DNA of 11,915 nucleotides from Methanoculleus sp. UBA77 (GCA_002499455.1 DALN01000163.1:1-11915); one strand, 5' to 3'; shown: positions 4,194-11,748, counted from the stretch's first letter. The notes: generated by a model not told the origin, from the sequence alone. Translations and numbers: made by a program.

Positions 4194-6012
4194 CAATCTT
4201 CTTGATCAGGCTCTCGATCACGGTCTCGCGCATTCCTTCCACGAACTTGATGCTCCCGACGACAAGGTGGCCGCCACCGCTCACACCGCCACCGGAGATC
4301 TCGTTATGGAGTTCACGCACCATCCGGGGTATATTCATCATGACGCCGCGGGAACGCAGGACGGCAAAGTCCGGCCCGAACCCGATCGTCACGACAGGCT
4401 CACCCGGGTGGGCTTTGACCAGCCGGTCGTGCACCTCTCCGGAAGTCTTTCCGGGCGGCGGGAACGTGAACCGGTGGGCGAATATCTCCACATCGAGCAT
4501 GAAGAGGTGAGCGCCGTTCGGCAGCATCCGGCTCTCCACGTGGGGCATGATGGCCTCGAGCTGCTCCGCGATCGCGTGGTTTGCCTCCTCGACCAGCAGG
4601 TTGACGAACCGCTTGTGACGGTCGGGGTTGCCGGAGAGGTTCAGGATGTCCTTGATGATCTCCCGTCCGTCGCTGAACCGGAGCCAGAACTGCTCGTAGT
4701 CGAGCGCGAGCGCGATATCCTTGCAGTCGTCCTCCGAGTACCCGGGTGCCGCCAGGGCAAGGTACTTCGCACGTTCCGGCGCTTCGCTCCGGTCTCCGAC
4801 CCCTGCGATCGCCGGCAGGTGCTTGATCTGGTCCTCGACCGCCGGGTTGACCAGACGGGCAACCTCGGTGCCGAGCATCCCGGCCGTGATCCCGTAATCG
4901 CCGCCCACGTGATAGGGGTTGACGTGCCCGATCAGGTAGTCGTCCACGATCTCGTCGGGGTGGTGGTGGTCCACGACCATCACCGGGAGACCGAAGATCC
5001 GGGTCACCTTCAGCGACGGCATATCCTCCTCAGTGGACCCGTTGTCCATCAGGAGGATCATCGGCATCTTCTGCCCGTAGCGGACGTTGTCCTTGAGAGC
5101 AAAGTCAAGGTCCCGCGTGATGTCCTCGACCTCGTAGAACGGGGCCTTGGACGGCGACCGCTTGAAGAGGAAGTACTCGGCGTCGAAGTCTCCCCCGCTC
5201 TCCCGGATCAGCGCGGTCACCGCCTGCTCAACGGCAACAGCGGCGCATATGCCGTCCGCGTCGGCGTGGTGCCTGAGAATGATCGGCCGCGCCGTCAGGA
5301 CCGCTTTGCGGATCTCCTTTGCCACCTGGCGCATCTGCGGCCGAAGGGCGGAGAGGACCTCGCTCTCGATGAGGAGCGGGATCTCCGGCGGCTCGGCTCG
5401 TGCATCCAGCGCCGCATCGATACGCCCCCTGACCCGGGCTACGTCTTCCGATTCCAGGACCGACATGGACCCGACCTCAATCTGGAGCTGGTTGTTGCGC
5501 TGCATCACCTCGCCCGTGAGGGCGACGATATCGCCGAGCTTCACCTCGGGGTAGGCGCGGACCCCCGCCTCGATGAACGCGGCCGCGTTCGCGGTGCCGG
5601 ACTCATCCACGACCGTAAAGATCGTCGGCCCGGACGTCTGCTTGATCTGGGCCACCTCGGCCTCGACCAGGACCGTCCTGCCGATCTTCTTCCCGAGATC
5701 GGCGATGAGAACGCTCGTCGTCTTCTTGGTCACGTTCCGGGTCTGGTAGACGGTCGGCGTAACCTCCTCGAGGTCGATGTTGCCGTTGCTCCGGATCTGG
5801 ATGACATGAACGATGATCGGGTCGCGCTCGGTGTGCTGCGCCTTCACGTTGCTCTTGTGGACAAGCCCCTTGACCCGGTCGTTTAACTGGACAAAGACGC
5901 CGAACGGCGCAAAACCCTGCACCCGCCCGAGGTACATCTTTCCTTCCTCCACCTCGTCGAGATCACAGTTCGCTCCGAGGCGGTAGACAATCGTATCTTC
6001 CGTATCTTCCAT
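4177..6012 (-). CDS. Archaeal RecJ-like DHH phosphoesterase with S1 and OB domains
   Basis: The 611-residue protein belongs to the archaeal RecJ-like branch of the DHH superfamily, whose members are Mn2+ or Mg2+-dependent single-strand nucleases. Domain order: S1 RNA-binding fold at about 23-83 (GKMYLGRVQGFAPFGVFVQL, KGLVHKSNV); OB fold at about 112-190; DHH domain with HHADADG (248-254), MDNGS (322-326) and VDHHHPDE (347-354); DHHA1 domain ending in GGGVSGGGH (574-582). This order fits the COG1107 type, but I see no DnaJ-like zinc finger at the N-terminus, so it is a shorter variant. It could act on RNA as well as DNA given the S1 fold. The ATG at 6012 is chosen because AGGAG lies seven bases upstream (6020-6024). 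An upstream ATG at 6030 overlapping the previous stop (ATGA) is the alternative. It is the last clear gene of the operon. Confidence 0.88.
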   Translation of the reverse strand: MEDTEDTIVYRLGANCDLDEVEEGKMYLGRVQGFAPFGVFVQLNDRVKGLVHKSNVKAQHTERDPIIVHVIQIRSNGNIDLEEVTPTVYQTRNVTKKTTSVLIADLGKKIGRTVLVEAEVAQIKQTSGPTIFTVVDESGTANAAAFIEAGVRAYPEVKLGDIVALTGEVMQRNNQLQIEVGSMSVLESEDVARVRGRIDAALDARAEPPEIPLLIESEVLSALRPQMRQVAKEIRKAVLTARPIILRHHADADGICAAVAVEQAVTALIRESGGDFDAEYFLFKRSPSKAPFYEVEDITRDLDFALKDNVRYGQKMPMILLMDNGSTEEDMPSLKVTRIFGLPVMVVDHHHPDEIVDDYLIGHVNPYHVGGDYGITAGMLGTEVARLVNPAVEDQIKHLPAIAGVGDRSEAPERAKYLALAAPGYSEDDCKDIALALDYEQFWLRFSDGREIIKDILNLSGNPDRHKRFVNLLVEEANHAIAEQLEAIMPHVESRMLPNGAHLFMLDVEIFAHRFTFPPPGKTSGEVHDRLVKAHPGEPVVTIGFGPDFAVLRSRGVMMNIPRMVRELHNEISGGGVSGGGHLVVGSIKFVEGMRETVIESLIKKIGEAPI

Positions 6013-6019
6013 GGTAATT

Positions 6020-6024
6020 CTCCT
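6020..6024 (-). promoter_or_regulatory. Ribosome-binding site deciding the RecJ-like start
   Basis: AGGAG on the minus strand, seven bases before the ATG at 6012. It favours this start over the in-frame ATG at 6030 that overlaps the preceding stop codon, because that ATG would lie upstream of the motif. Confidence 0.5.
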
Positions 6025-6026
6025 GA

Positions 6027-7253
6027 TCATTCTTCGGGTATCTCGGCGGTATACCCGGCAAGTTCGTAGAGCCGGCACTCACCGTCGCGCCTGCCCTTTG
6101 CTATGATGATGTCACCGCTCTCCAGCCGGACATCCTTCCCCGGCCGATAGACCCACCGGTCGCCGTGTTTGACGGCGAGCACGATCATCCCCGTCACCGT
6201 TGCAAGCGACATCTCCTTGAGCGTCCTGCCCACAAGCGGTGACCGGTCGGCCACGGGAATTCGCGTGATGATCTCGTCCGACTCCCGGACGATCTTCTTG
6301 AAGACCGGCGGGATCTCGATATCGCGCAGGAGAACGTCGACGATGGCGTGAGCCGAGTCGCTGATCGCCTGCGTGAACGAGGAGAAGTAAAGCAGACCCC
6401 TGAGATAGCGCACATCCTCGATCTTTCGTGCCGCTTCGAGGATCCAGAGGTCCAGGTCGTAACGCATGTCGTCGAGGGTCCGGTCGAGGGCGACCACCTC
6501 GTGCGCCACCTCCTTGTTGTTGAAGAGCAGGGAGGTGTATGCGAGTCCGACAGAGAGCTCCGAGATGTTCTTCATCTCGATGATGAGTTGCACCGCCCGG
6601 TCGAGGTCGTCGACCTCGCCGGTGTGCAGGGGCTCGCCTGCCGGCCGCTCGGCCATCCCCGCCATACGGGAGAGGATATCCGCTCCGGCCTCCGGGCCCC
6701 GTGCTATCAGGATATCCCCGCTCTCCACCCGGGTGGCCCTGTCGGGGTCGTAGATCCAGCCCTTGCCGCGCCGGATGGCGATCACCTGCATCCCGGTCGT
6801 GCTCTGGACCTTGAGGTCGCCGAGCGTGCGCCCGGCAACCTCGCTCCCCGGACCGACGATGATCCGGGTGACAAGCTCCTCGGCCTCGGGAAAGACGCGT
6901 TTGAGTTTTGCCGGGAACCGGATATCCTTCAGGATAAGGTTTGCCATATCCGAGGCCGAGTTCGCGATCCTCTCAGCGGCCTCAGCCACCTGGAGCATGC
7001 CGCTCATCGCCTCCGCCTCTTCGATCCTTCTCGCGGCAAGAACGCTCTGGATTCTCGCCTGGTAGACGAGCCTGTTCATTCGCTCTTCGAGATTGGTCAC
7101 TTCAAGCGCTATCTCTTTGCTGTCGAAGAGGATCGCGGAGTAAGAGAGATCAACCATCAACTCAGAGACGTCCTTCATCTCGATGAGGACGTCTTTGAAA
7201 CTGACCGGTTGATATTCGTGTTCCATCATGGGTCTGCTAACCGTTGTTCTCAT
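6027..7253 (-). CDS. PhoU/TrkA-C duplicated regulator of a cation transporter (COG3273 type)
   Basis: A soluble protein of 408 residues built as an internal duplication: PhoU-like helical domain, RCK_C (TrkA-C) domain, then both again. Unit 1 spans about 18-200 and unit 2 about 218-400. LIEMKDVSELMVDLSYSAIL (23-42) aligns with IIEMKNISELSVGLAYTSLL (224-243). The RCK_C parts align as GRTLGDLKVQSTTGMQVIAI (141-160) and GRTLKEMSLATVTGMIVLAV (342-361), each ending in ESGD-LIA or ESGDIIIAKG. RCK_C domains sense ligands such as nucleotides or cyclic di-AMP and gate transporters. The gene starts five bases after the stop of the SLC41/MgtE-type permease, the pairing known for this family in archaea, so it is probably the cytosolic gate of that permease. 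The start has no clear Shine-Dalgarno; ATGs at residues 9 and 10 are alternatives. Confidence 0.85.
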   Translation of the reverse strand: MRTTVSRPMMEHEYQPVSFKDVLIEMKDVSELMVDLSYSAILFDSKEIALEVTNLEERMNRLVYQARIQSVLAARRIEEAEAMSGMLQVAEAAERIANSASDMANLILKDIRFPAKLKRVFPEAEELVTRIIVGPGSEVAGRTLGDLKVQSTTGMQVIAIRRGKGWIYDPDRATRVESGDILIARGPEAGADILSRMAGMAERPAGEPLHTGEVDDLDRAVQLIIEMKNISELSVGLAYTSLLFNNKEVAHEVVALDRTLDDMRYDLDLWILEAARKIEDVRYLRGLLYFSSFTQAISDSAHAIVDVLLRDIEIPPVFKKIVRESDEIITRIPVADRSPLVGRTLKEMSLATVTGMIVLAVKHGDRWVYRPGKDVRLESGDIIIAKGRRDGECRLYELAGYTAEIPEE

Positions 7254-7258
7254 GTTTT

Positions 7259-8458
7259 TTACTGCAACAGCAGGCCGATCATTGTCACGAGCGCAGCTGC
7301 CCCGATCAGGTCGATAAGGCTTGTGATGACGGGGATACCGAAGTTGTCGGGATCGAGACCGTACCGGAACGAAAGGCTCGCAGTGACGTAGGCAACAATG
7401 TTCACCAGCGTCATGACGGCCAGACCTGCTACAAGGCTGATGGCGACCAGCATCCCGAGACCGGGGCTGTTCAGTCCCATGAGCACCGCCGCGCCGTGCG
7501 CGATGAGCGCCAGCAGTGGAAGCAGTATCAACGTATAGAGATAGGAAATAATAAAATGATGCACCACGCCGCGCTCGGGGAGGAGCACGGGGCTGATCTC
7601 GCCGGTATGCATCCCCGTCGAGAGGCGCGAGCCGAGTATGCCGCCTATCGATCCAAGTCCACCCATGAACGGGGGTATCAGGATGAGAAAGACCGCGAAG
7701 GCCACCAGGCTGTCGAGGCTGACCGAGTAGGTCAGTCCGGCCAGCGTGCCGAGGACGCTGAGCGGGATGAGGAGGGAGAGGTTCTCGCGGACGATCGGCC
7801 CGACCCCCTCCGGTCGCCGCCGGGAGTAGATGAGGGCAGCGACGGCAACGGCGACCACGACTGCACCGAGCACCAGCCGCACCGGCGGGGGGAGGAGCAT
7901 GATGAGCGTCGCGGAGAGGATGAGGATCGGGAGCGTGATGAGATCTCCTGAGGTGGTGACGGTCGGGGCGGCGATCATGTCGAGGTCGAGGCCGTAGCGG
8001 TAGCTGGCGAGAGCGACGACCAGGGTGATCCCCGTCACCAGAAGCCCCGCGACGACGCCGCTCGTGACCGAGATGAGCACGAGCTCGGTGAGGCCCACCA
8101 CGGGATACCCGAAGATGTGACTCACCGCGTAGGCGAAGAGCCCGAGAACGAACGCCGTCAGGACGGTCACCACGAACGAGACGCGGATGTTGTCGCCGAG
8201 GACGGAGCCCTCCTCAAAATCGATGGAGAACTCTCCGAGGTGCATCGCCGAGGATAGACGGGATGCAAAGACTCCGGCGATGCTCCCCCGCATATGGATG
8301 ACCGAGGGCAGGATCACCATCAGGCCCGGGATCAGCTCGAGAACTTCACGGACGGAGCCAAGGTAGATGCCAGTGATGCTCGAGACGACGGCGCTGATGA
8401 GCAGGGCGCCAAGGCCGGTCAGTATCAGGCGGCTCTGGCTGAATAGCCCCTGCTCCAT
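7259..8458 (-). CDS. SLC41/MgtE-type divalent cation permease, two fused MgtE membrane domains
   Basis: An integral membrane protein of 399 residues, likely a Mg2+ (or other divalent cation) channel or transporter. Two homologous halves are visible. HMRGSIAGVFASRLSSAMHL in the first matches GGLGSIGGILGSRLSTGMHT in the second, and YRYGLDLDMIAAPTVTTSGD matches FRYGLDPDNFGIPVITSLID. These are the Gly/Ser and Pro/Asp motifs that line the ion path in MgtE proteins. Each half has about five hydrophobic helices. The cytosolic N and CBS domains of bacterial MgtE are absent; the separate PhoU/TrkA-C protein encoded next may replace them. I chose the ATG at 8458 because GGTGAT, a match to the Shine-Dalgarno consensus, lies four bases upstream. 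A GTG at 8479, directly abutting the RNase Z stop, would add seven residues. Confidence 0.85.
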   Translation of the reverse strand: MEQGLFSQSRLILTGLGALLISAVVSSITGIYLGSVREVLELIPGLMVILPSVIHMRGSIAGVFASRLSSAMHLGEFSIDFEEGSVLGDNIRVSFVVTVLTAFVLGLFAYAVSHIFGYPVVGLTELVLISVTSGVVAGLLVTGITLVVALASYRYGLDLDMIAAPTVTTSGDLITLPILILSATLIMLLPPPVRLVLGAVVVAVAVAALIYSRRRPEGVGPIVRENLSLLIPLSVLGTLAGLTYSVSLDSLVAFAVFLILIPPFMGGLGSIGGILGSRLSTGMHTGEISPVLLPERGVVHHFIISYLYTLILLPLLALIAHGAAVLMGLNSPGLGMLVAISLVAGLAVMTLVNIVAYVTASLSFRYGLDPDNFGIPVITSLIDLIGAAALVTMIGLLLQ

Positions 8459-8479
8459 CAATATCACCGTCCATTGCAC

Positions 8480-9433
8480 TCATCCCCGGTACGGTATCTC
8501 CACAACCGCAAGATCGGCCGGGAGGATCACGTCTCCCTCATACTGTCGCTTTGCATCGCGTATATGGTTTGCTGTGGCGGTATATCGAGAGCTTATGTGA
8601 ATCAGGGCAAGCATCCGTGCGTTTAAGACGGCGGCGGCTTCACCGGCCTCGCCGGCGGTGGAATGCAGGACCTCCCGGGCGCGGTCGCTCTCCTGGTCGT
8701 CGAACGTGGCGTCGTGGATCAGGAGGTCGGCATCCCGGAGCATCGCGGCAGTCTCGGGCAGGTGCTGGAGGGGCCGCGTGTCGCCGGTGTAGACGATCTT
8801 TCTGCCCGGGCGCGGCTCGCCCAGGACATCATCGGGCCGGACCTCGACCTCGGCGCCGTCGCGGACGATGCGGACCGTCTCCCCGCGCTGGAGCCGGCCG
8901 AAGAGCGGGCCCGGCGGGACACCGAGCGCAATTGCCCGTTCGCGGTTGAACCGGCCGGGCCGCTCGTCCTCCTCCATAATGTAGCCGAGGCCGGGGATGC
9001 CGTGGTGGGTTGCGAACGCCCGGACGGTGTAGCCGTTGAAGGGCACGACCGAACCGTGGCTGAGGGCATGAGCGGTGACCGTGAACCCCCGGGTGTGGCG
9101 GTTGATCCTCTGCACAAGGTCGACGAACTCCTCGACCCAGGACGGGCCGTAGATCGGGAGCGGCTCGGTCCGTCCCATGAACGCGAGCGTCTCGACGAGC
9201 CCGAAGATACCGAGGAAGTGGTCGGCGTGCCAGTGGGTGACGAAGACGGCGTTGACGGAAAACCCGGTCCGGGCACGCATCATCTGCTGCTGGGTGCCCT
9301 CCCCGCAGTCGAAGAGCAGGGTATCGGAGCCCCGCCGGATGAGGACACTGGAGGGGTTCCTCTGCGGCGACGGGAGCGCCCCGGCGGTCCCGAGAAAATG
9401 GACGTGAAGCGTCTCGCCGGCTATACGAACCAC
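8480..9433 (-). CDS. rnz: Ribonuclease Z (tRNA 3' endonuclease)
   Basis: RNase Z cuts the 3' trailer from tRNA precursors in the cytoplasm, using two Zn2+ ions in a metallo-beta-lactamase fold. The 317 residues match the short, homodimeric form of archaea and bacteria. Visible motifs are FLGTAGALPSPQRNPSS (13-29), the metal-binding THWHADH (66-72), HH at 143-144, the flexible-arm and substrate region FNRERAIALGVPPGPLFGRL (162-181), YTGDTRP (215-221) with the bridging Asp218, HDATF (240-244), HST (257-259), and the late metal-ligand motif HISSRY (279-284). The gene starts with GTG 13 bases inside the end of the TIM-barrel gene, without a well-spaced Shine-Dalgarno, so translation is probably coupled. 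No alternative ATG precedes the first conserved strand. Confidence 0.95.
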   Translation of the reverse strand: MVRIAGETLHVHFLGTAGALPSPQRNPSSVLIRRGSDTLLFDCGEGTQQQMMRARTGFSVNAVFVTHWHADHFLGIFGLVETLAFMGRTEPLPIYGPSWVEEFVDLVQRINRHTRGFTVTAHALSHGSVVPFNGYTVRAFATHHGIPGLGYIMEEDERPGRFNRERAIALGVPPGPLFGRLQRGETVRIVRDGAEVEVRPDDVLGEPRPGRKIVYTGDTRPLQHLPETAAMLRDADLLIHDATFDDQESDRAREVLHSTAGEAGEAAAVLNARMLALIHISSRYTATANHIRDAKRQYEGDVILPADLAVVEIPYRG

Positions 9434-10194
9434 TTCCTGAATGCCGCAAGGCTCCGTTTTGCCTCCTCAAGCGATCGGCCCTCGATAACGACCCGGCCGG
9501 AGTAGTCGCGGGCGACGATCCGCCCGACCTTCTCCCAGTTGATCTTCCCGTCGCCGAGCGCCAGGTGCTCGTCCGACTGCCCGTGGTTGTCGTGAATATG
9601 GAGGTGGCTGATAGCGGGAACGTGCGCGAGGAACGCATCGACGAGGCCGTTGGTGTTCGCGTGCCCGAGATCGAGCGTGATCCCGATCCCGGCGATCCCC
9701 TCCGTGAGGCCGAGGAGTTCTTCGGGGTAGCGGCAGAGGAAGTCTTTGATGCTGATCATGTTCTCGACGCAGGCGAGGACGCCGTGGTCCTCGGCGTACT
9801 TCCCGATCTCGACGAGTGCGGTCTTCTGCATCTCCCAGACCTTCTCGGGAACGAGTTTTCCCACCGGAGATACGAACCCGGGGTGGACCGTCACCCGGTC
9901 GGTCAGTTCGGCCGCGTAGCGGATGCAGCAGCAGGTCTGGCGGATCGACTCGCGCCAGATGGGGTAGTTCAAGGAGGCGAGGTTCAGGTCGCTGTAGGGG
10001 GCGTGGACGGTCGCAAGAAGTCCCGTACTCGCGAGGTTCTCCTTGATGGCGGTGAGGTTGTCGGGGTTGTCCAGGCGGTACTTCCCGTCGGCGACGATCT
10101 CCCACCCGGCGTACCCGAGTTTCTCAAGCCCGAAGATCCAGTCGCGCGACTCCCAGACCTTCGACGATGAGGAGAAATACGGAGCAAGGCTCAT
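9421..10194 (-). CDS. TIM-barrel protein, sugar phosphate isomerase/epimerase (AP endonuclease 2 family)
   Basis: The 257-residue product is a xylose-isomerase-like TIM barrel. Barrel-strand motifs with likely metal ligands occur in order: VHAPYSDLNLAS (63-74), VTVHPGF (101-107), ACVENM (141-146, Glu144), ITLDLGHANTNG (172-183, Asp175 and His178), ISHLHIHDNHGQSDEH (195-210) and LGDGKINW (213-220), with VVIEGRS (235-241, Glu238) at the last strand. The same fold holds endonuclease IV, hydroxypyruvate isomerase and sugar epimerases, and the substrate cannot be told from sequence alone. Length and motifs fit the small isomerase-like members common in methanogens. The ATG at 10194 overlaps the stop of the UPF0200 gene as ATGA, and a G-run a few bases upstream may serve as ribosome-binding site. 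A cluster of three cysteines (88-90) is unusual. Confidence 0.85.
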   Translation of the reverse strand: MSLAPYFSSSSKVWESRDWIFGLEKLGYAGWEIVADGKYRLDNPDNLTAIKENLASTGLLATVHAPYSDLNLASLNYPIWRESIRQTCCCIRYAAELTDRVTVHPGFVSPVGKLVPEKVWEMQKTALVEIGKYAEDHGVLACVENMISIKDFLCRYPEELLGLTEGIAGIGITLDLGHANTNGLVDAFLAHVPAISHLHIHDNHGQSDEHLALGDGKINWEKVGRIVARDYSGRVVIEGRSLEEAKRSLAAFRKWFV

Positions 10195-10739
10195 GCGTTC
10201 CCCCCAAGACGGCGGAGGAGGTCTTTGACTTCCGCAGCGAACTCTTCAAGGCTCCCCTCGTTCACGATCCGGCAGTCGGCCTGCTCGAGCGCACGGCTGA
10301 GCCCCCAGCCGAGTTCCCGGTTGTCGCGGACCCGGAGTTCCTCCTCGGTGAGGGAGTCGTCCGACCGGCCCCGGTTCGCGAGCCTCGCGTAACGCGTCTC
10401 AAACGACGAGACGATCCCGATCAGCGTGAAGTCGGGGAAGTGTTCCCGGAACGTCGCTACCTCGTAGTCCCCCCTGATACCGTCCACCAGGACCACGGGG
10501 GCGGCGGCTGCCTCGATGGCCGGGACGGTGATCCGGGCAATGGCGTCCATGCCGAGGTCCGCGCGCAGTTTCCCCGCTATCGCGCCGCAGTTCGCATCCG
10601 TCGGCTCAAGTCCGGCCAGCCTCACCTGTTCCCGTATCGCGTCTCCCATGACCACGACCGGGATCCCGAGGTCCCGGGCGATCCTTGAGACCTCCCCCTT
10701 CCCGCTTGCCGGCATACCGACGATTCCAATGACCTTCAT
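10191..10739 (-). CDS. UPF0200-family P-loop NTPase/kinase-like protein
   Basis: The 182-residue protein is a P-loop kinase-like NTPase of the archaeal UPF0200 type, related in fold to adenylate and dephospho-CoA kinases. Walker A is GMPASGKGE (8-16). The later acidic strand VVLVDGIRGDYEV (82-94) and an Arg-rich lid-like segment (about 116-140, RYARLANRGRSDD, RVRDNRELGWG) follow. The substrate is not established as far as I know. It is the first gene of the minus-strand operon; a GGAG at 10748-10751 nine bases before the ATG supports the start. AT-rich TATA-like sequence (ATATGATAGTATAATAAG, about 10754-10771) gives a likely promoter. The next gene overlaps its stop by four bases. Confidence 0.85.
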   Translation of the reverse strand: MKVIGIVGMPASGKGEVSRIARDLGIPVVVMGDAIREQVRLAGLEPTDANCGAIAGKLRADLGMDAIARITVPAIEAAAAPVVLVDGIRGDYEVATFREHFPDFTLIGIVSSFETRYARLANRGRSDDSLTEEELRVRDNRELGWGLSRALEQADCRIVNEGSLEEFAAEVKDLLRRLGGNA

Positions 10740-10753
10740 CAGGGTTTCTCCGT

Positions 10754-10771
10754 CTTATTATACTATCATAT
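10754..10771 (-). promoter_or_regulatory. Candidate TATA region of the six-gene operon
   Basis: Minus-strand ATATGATAGTATAATAAG is the only AT-rich patch upstream of the UPF0200 gene. Its upstream end (near 10768) is about 26 bases before 10742, giving a very short leader. The GGAG at 10748-10751 would then lie close to the 5' end, so the exact box is uncertain. Confidence 0.4.
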
Positions 10772-10810
10772 TCAGAACAGCAGGCCGTGCCGGTAGACCC
10801 GGACACCTGA

Positions 10811-10872
10811 CACCGGTGATGCAGGTTGTGGCGGCCGCCACAGATATCTGCATAAAGGTGCGTTCCCGGGAA
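10811..10872. other. Cluster of four perfect palindromes in a 147-base spacer
   Basis: Between the NrdG-like gene and the operon lie CACCGGTG (10811-10818, itself flanked by ACCTG at 10805-10809 and CAGGT at 10822-10826), TGTGGCGGCCGCCACA (10827-10842, 16 bases), CAGATATCTG (10841-10850) and TTCCCGGGAA (10863-10872). All have dyad symmetry without a loop, which suits dimeric protein-binding sites better than RNA hairpins. The region is 3' of the NrdG-like gene and upstream of the operon promoter. Confidence 0.45.
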
Positions 10873-10886
10873 TCTTATGCTTAACG

Positions 10887-11606
10887 TCACCGGGACGGTC
10901 TCTGCCCGGGGTCGTATACGACCTCGCCGTCCTCCCGTGTCCGTATACGGACGCTCCGCCCGATCGCTGCCGCTGCCGCCTCGAGTTCCCGCCGGGTCAG
11001 GGGCACGAACCCCCCGGCCACCCCCTGCTGGAGGACGAGGTCGAGTCCGCGGGTAGCCTCCGCGATGGAGGCCAGATCGCTCTCGCGGCCCCGGAAGAGC
11101 GTGACGACGATCTCGCAGGCACCGAGCCTCCCGTCGGCCTTCGCCCGCCTGCAGGCATCAAGCGACTGTTGCACCGCATCGACGGCTGCGAGGCCCAGGA
11201 GATCGTCGTAGTGCTCCCACGTGGTCTTGACGTCGAGCGCGATCATGTCGACGAGGTGCTTCTCAAGGAGGGCCTCGATCACCCGGGGGAAGATGCCGTT
11301 GGTGTGCAGACCGACAGAGAACCCCATCTCGCGGGCGGCGGCGGCGAGCTCGATGAGCGCCGGCCCCTGCAGGGTCGGCTCCCCGCCGGAGAAGACCACG
11401 GCGCCTGCAAGCATGCGGGAGCCCCGGATCATCGCGACGACCTCTTCCAGGGGACGGAGGTCCTCGCCGTCCAGGAGGGCTCGATTATGGCAGTAGAAAC
11501 ACCGGGCGGGGCATCCCCGGAGAAAGACGGTGCAGGCCGCCCGCCCCCGCCAGTCGACGGTGCTGATCGGGACAAAACCACCGAAATTGACGTACAGGCT
11601 CTTCAT
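10887..11606 (-). CDS. NrdG-like radical SAM activating enzyme (anaerobic ribonucleotide reductase activase family)
   Basis: The 239-residue protein is a radical-SAM enzyme of the NrdG2/PflA-like type. It would bind one 4Fe-4S cluster through Cys32, Cys36 and Cys39 in LRGCPARCFYCHN (29-41), cleave S-adenosylmethionine and install a glycyl radical in a partner enzyme. Other family marks are FGGFVPISTVDWRG (8-21), the SAM-contacting FSGGEPTLQ (72-80), LHTNG (100-104) and ALDVKTTW (123-130). The likely partner in methanogens is the class III ribonucleotide reductase NrdD, which is not in the window, so a PflA-like role on another glycyl enzyme is possible. The start at 11606 has no close Shine-Dalgarno motif (a GGGGGAG lies 17 or so bases upstream). 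A TTACAAG near 11632-11639 may be a TATA element for a leaderless transcript. It is divergent from thiC. Confidence 0.85.
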   Translation of the reverse strand: MKSLYVNFGGFVPISTVDWRGRAACTVFLRGCPARCFYCHNRALLDGEDLRPLEEVVAMIRGSRMLAGAVVFSGGEPTLQGPALIELAAAAREMGFSVGLHTNGIFPRVIEALLEKHLVDMIALDVKTTWEHYDDLLGLAAVDAVQQSLDACRRAKADGRLGACEIVVTLFRGRESDLASIAEATRGLDLVLQQGVAGGFVPLTRRELEAAAAAIGRSVRIRTREDGEVVYDPGQRPSR

Positions 11607-11684
11607 TGGTCAGTATACCGGTGCTCCCCCATCTCTTGTAAGCGTTGGCTTTCAGGTAAGAAACCGGATCTGAATAAGGGTAAA

Positions 11685-11698
11685 TCAAGTTGACTTGA
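11685..11698. promoter_or_regulatory. Inverted repeat TCAAGT-TG-ACTTGA, candidate operator
   Basis: Perfect 6-base arms around a 2-base centre lie in the divergent region between the NrdG-like gene and thiC, about 45 bases upstream of the thiC TATA box. The symmetry suits a dimeric regulator. Archaeal thiamine genes are commonly controlled by the ThiR repressor, but I do not know its motif well enough to assign this site. Confidence 0.35.
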
Positions 11699-11740
11699 GG
11701 AGAGAACAAGCAAATTTTAGCCCCGATGTCAAAAACGAGC

Positions 11741-11748
11741 CTTTATCA
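11741..11748 (+). promoter_or_regulatory. TATA box of thiC
   Basis: CTTTATCA is centred about 28 bases before the ATG at 11773, so transcription should begin at or two to three bases before the start codon. There is no Shine-Dalgarno motif, consistent with a leaderless mRNA. An AT-rich AAATATAA at 11761-11768 is too close to the start to act as the TATA box. Confidence 0.5.

Noticed and set aside
4267..5886. A 539-codon open frame on the plus strand opposite the RecJ-like gene
   Set aside because: It is the antisense shadow of a clear DHH-family gene. Its translation is rich in Arg, His, Asp, Leu and Val, with no domain motif, as expected from the complement of high-G+C coding DNA.
6348..7391. 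A 347-codon plus-strand open frame opposite the PhoU/TrkA-C gene
   Set aside because: Antisense to a well-supported gene with an internal domain duplication. The plus-strand translation shows only low-complexity His/Arg/Asp/Leu composition.
8663..9505. A 280-codon plus-strand open frame opposite RNase Z
   Set aside because: RNase Z carries all its metal-binding motifs on the minus strand, so this is a shadow frame.
10606..10890. A 94-codon minus-strand open frame across the palindrome spacer
   Set aside because: It runs into the UPF0200 gene in another frame and has no protein-like pattern. The spacer is better explained as regulatory DNA.
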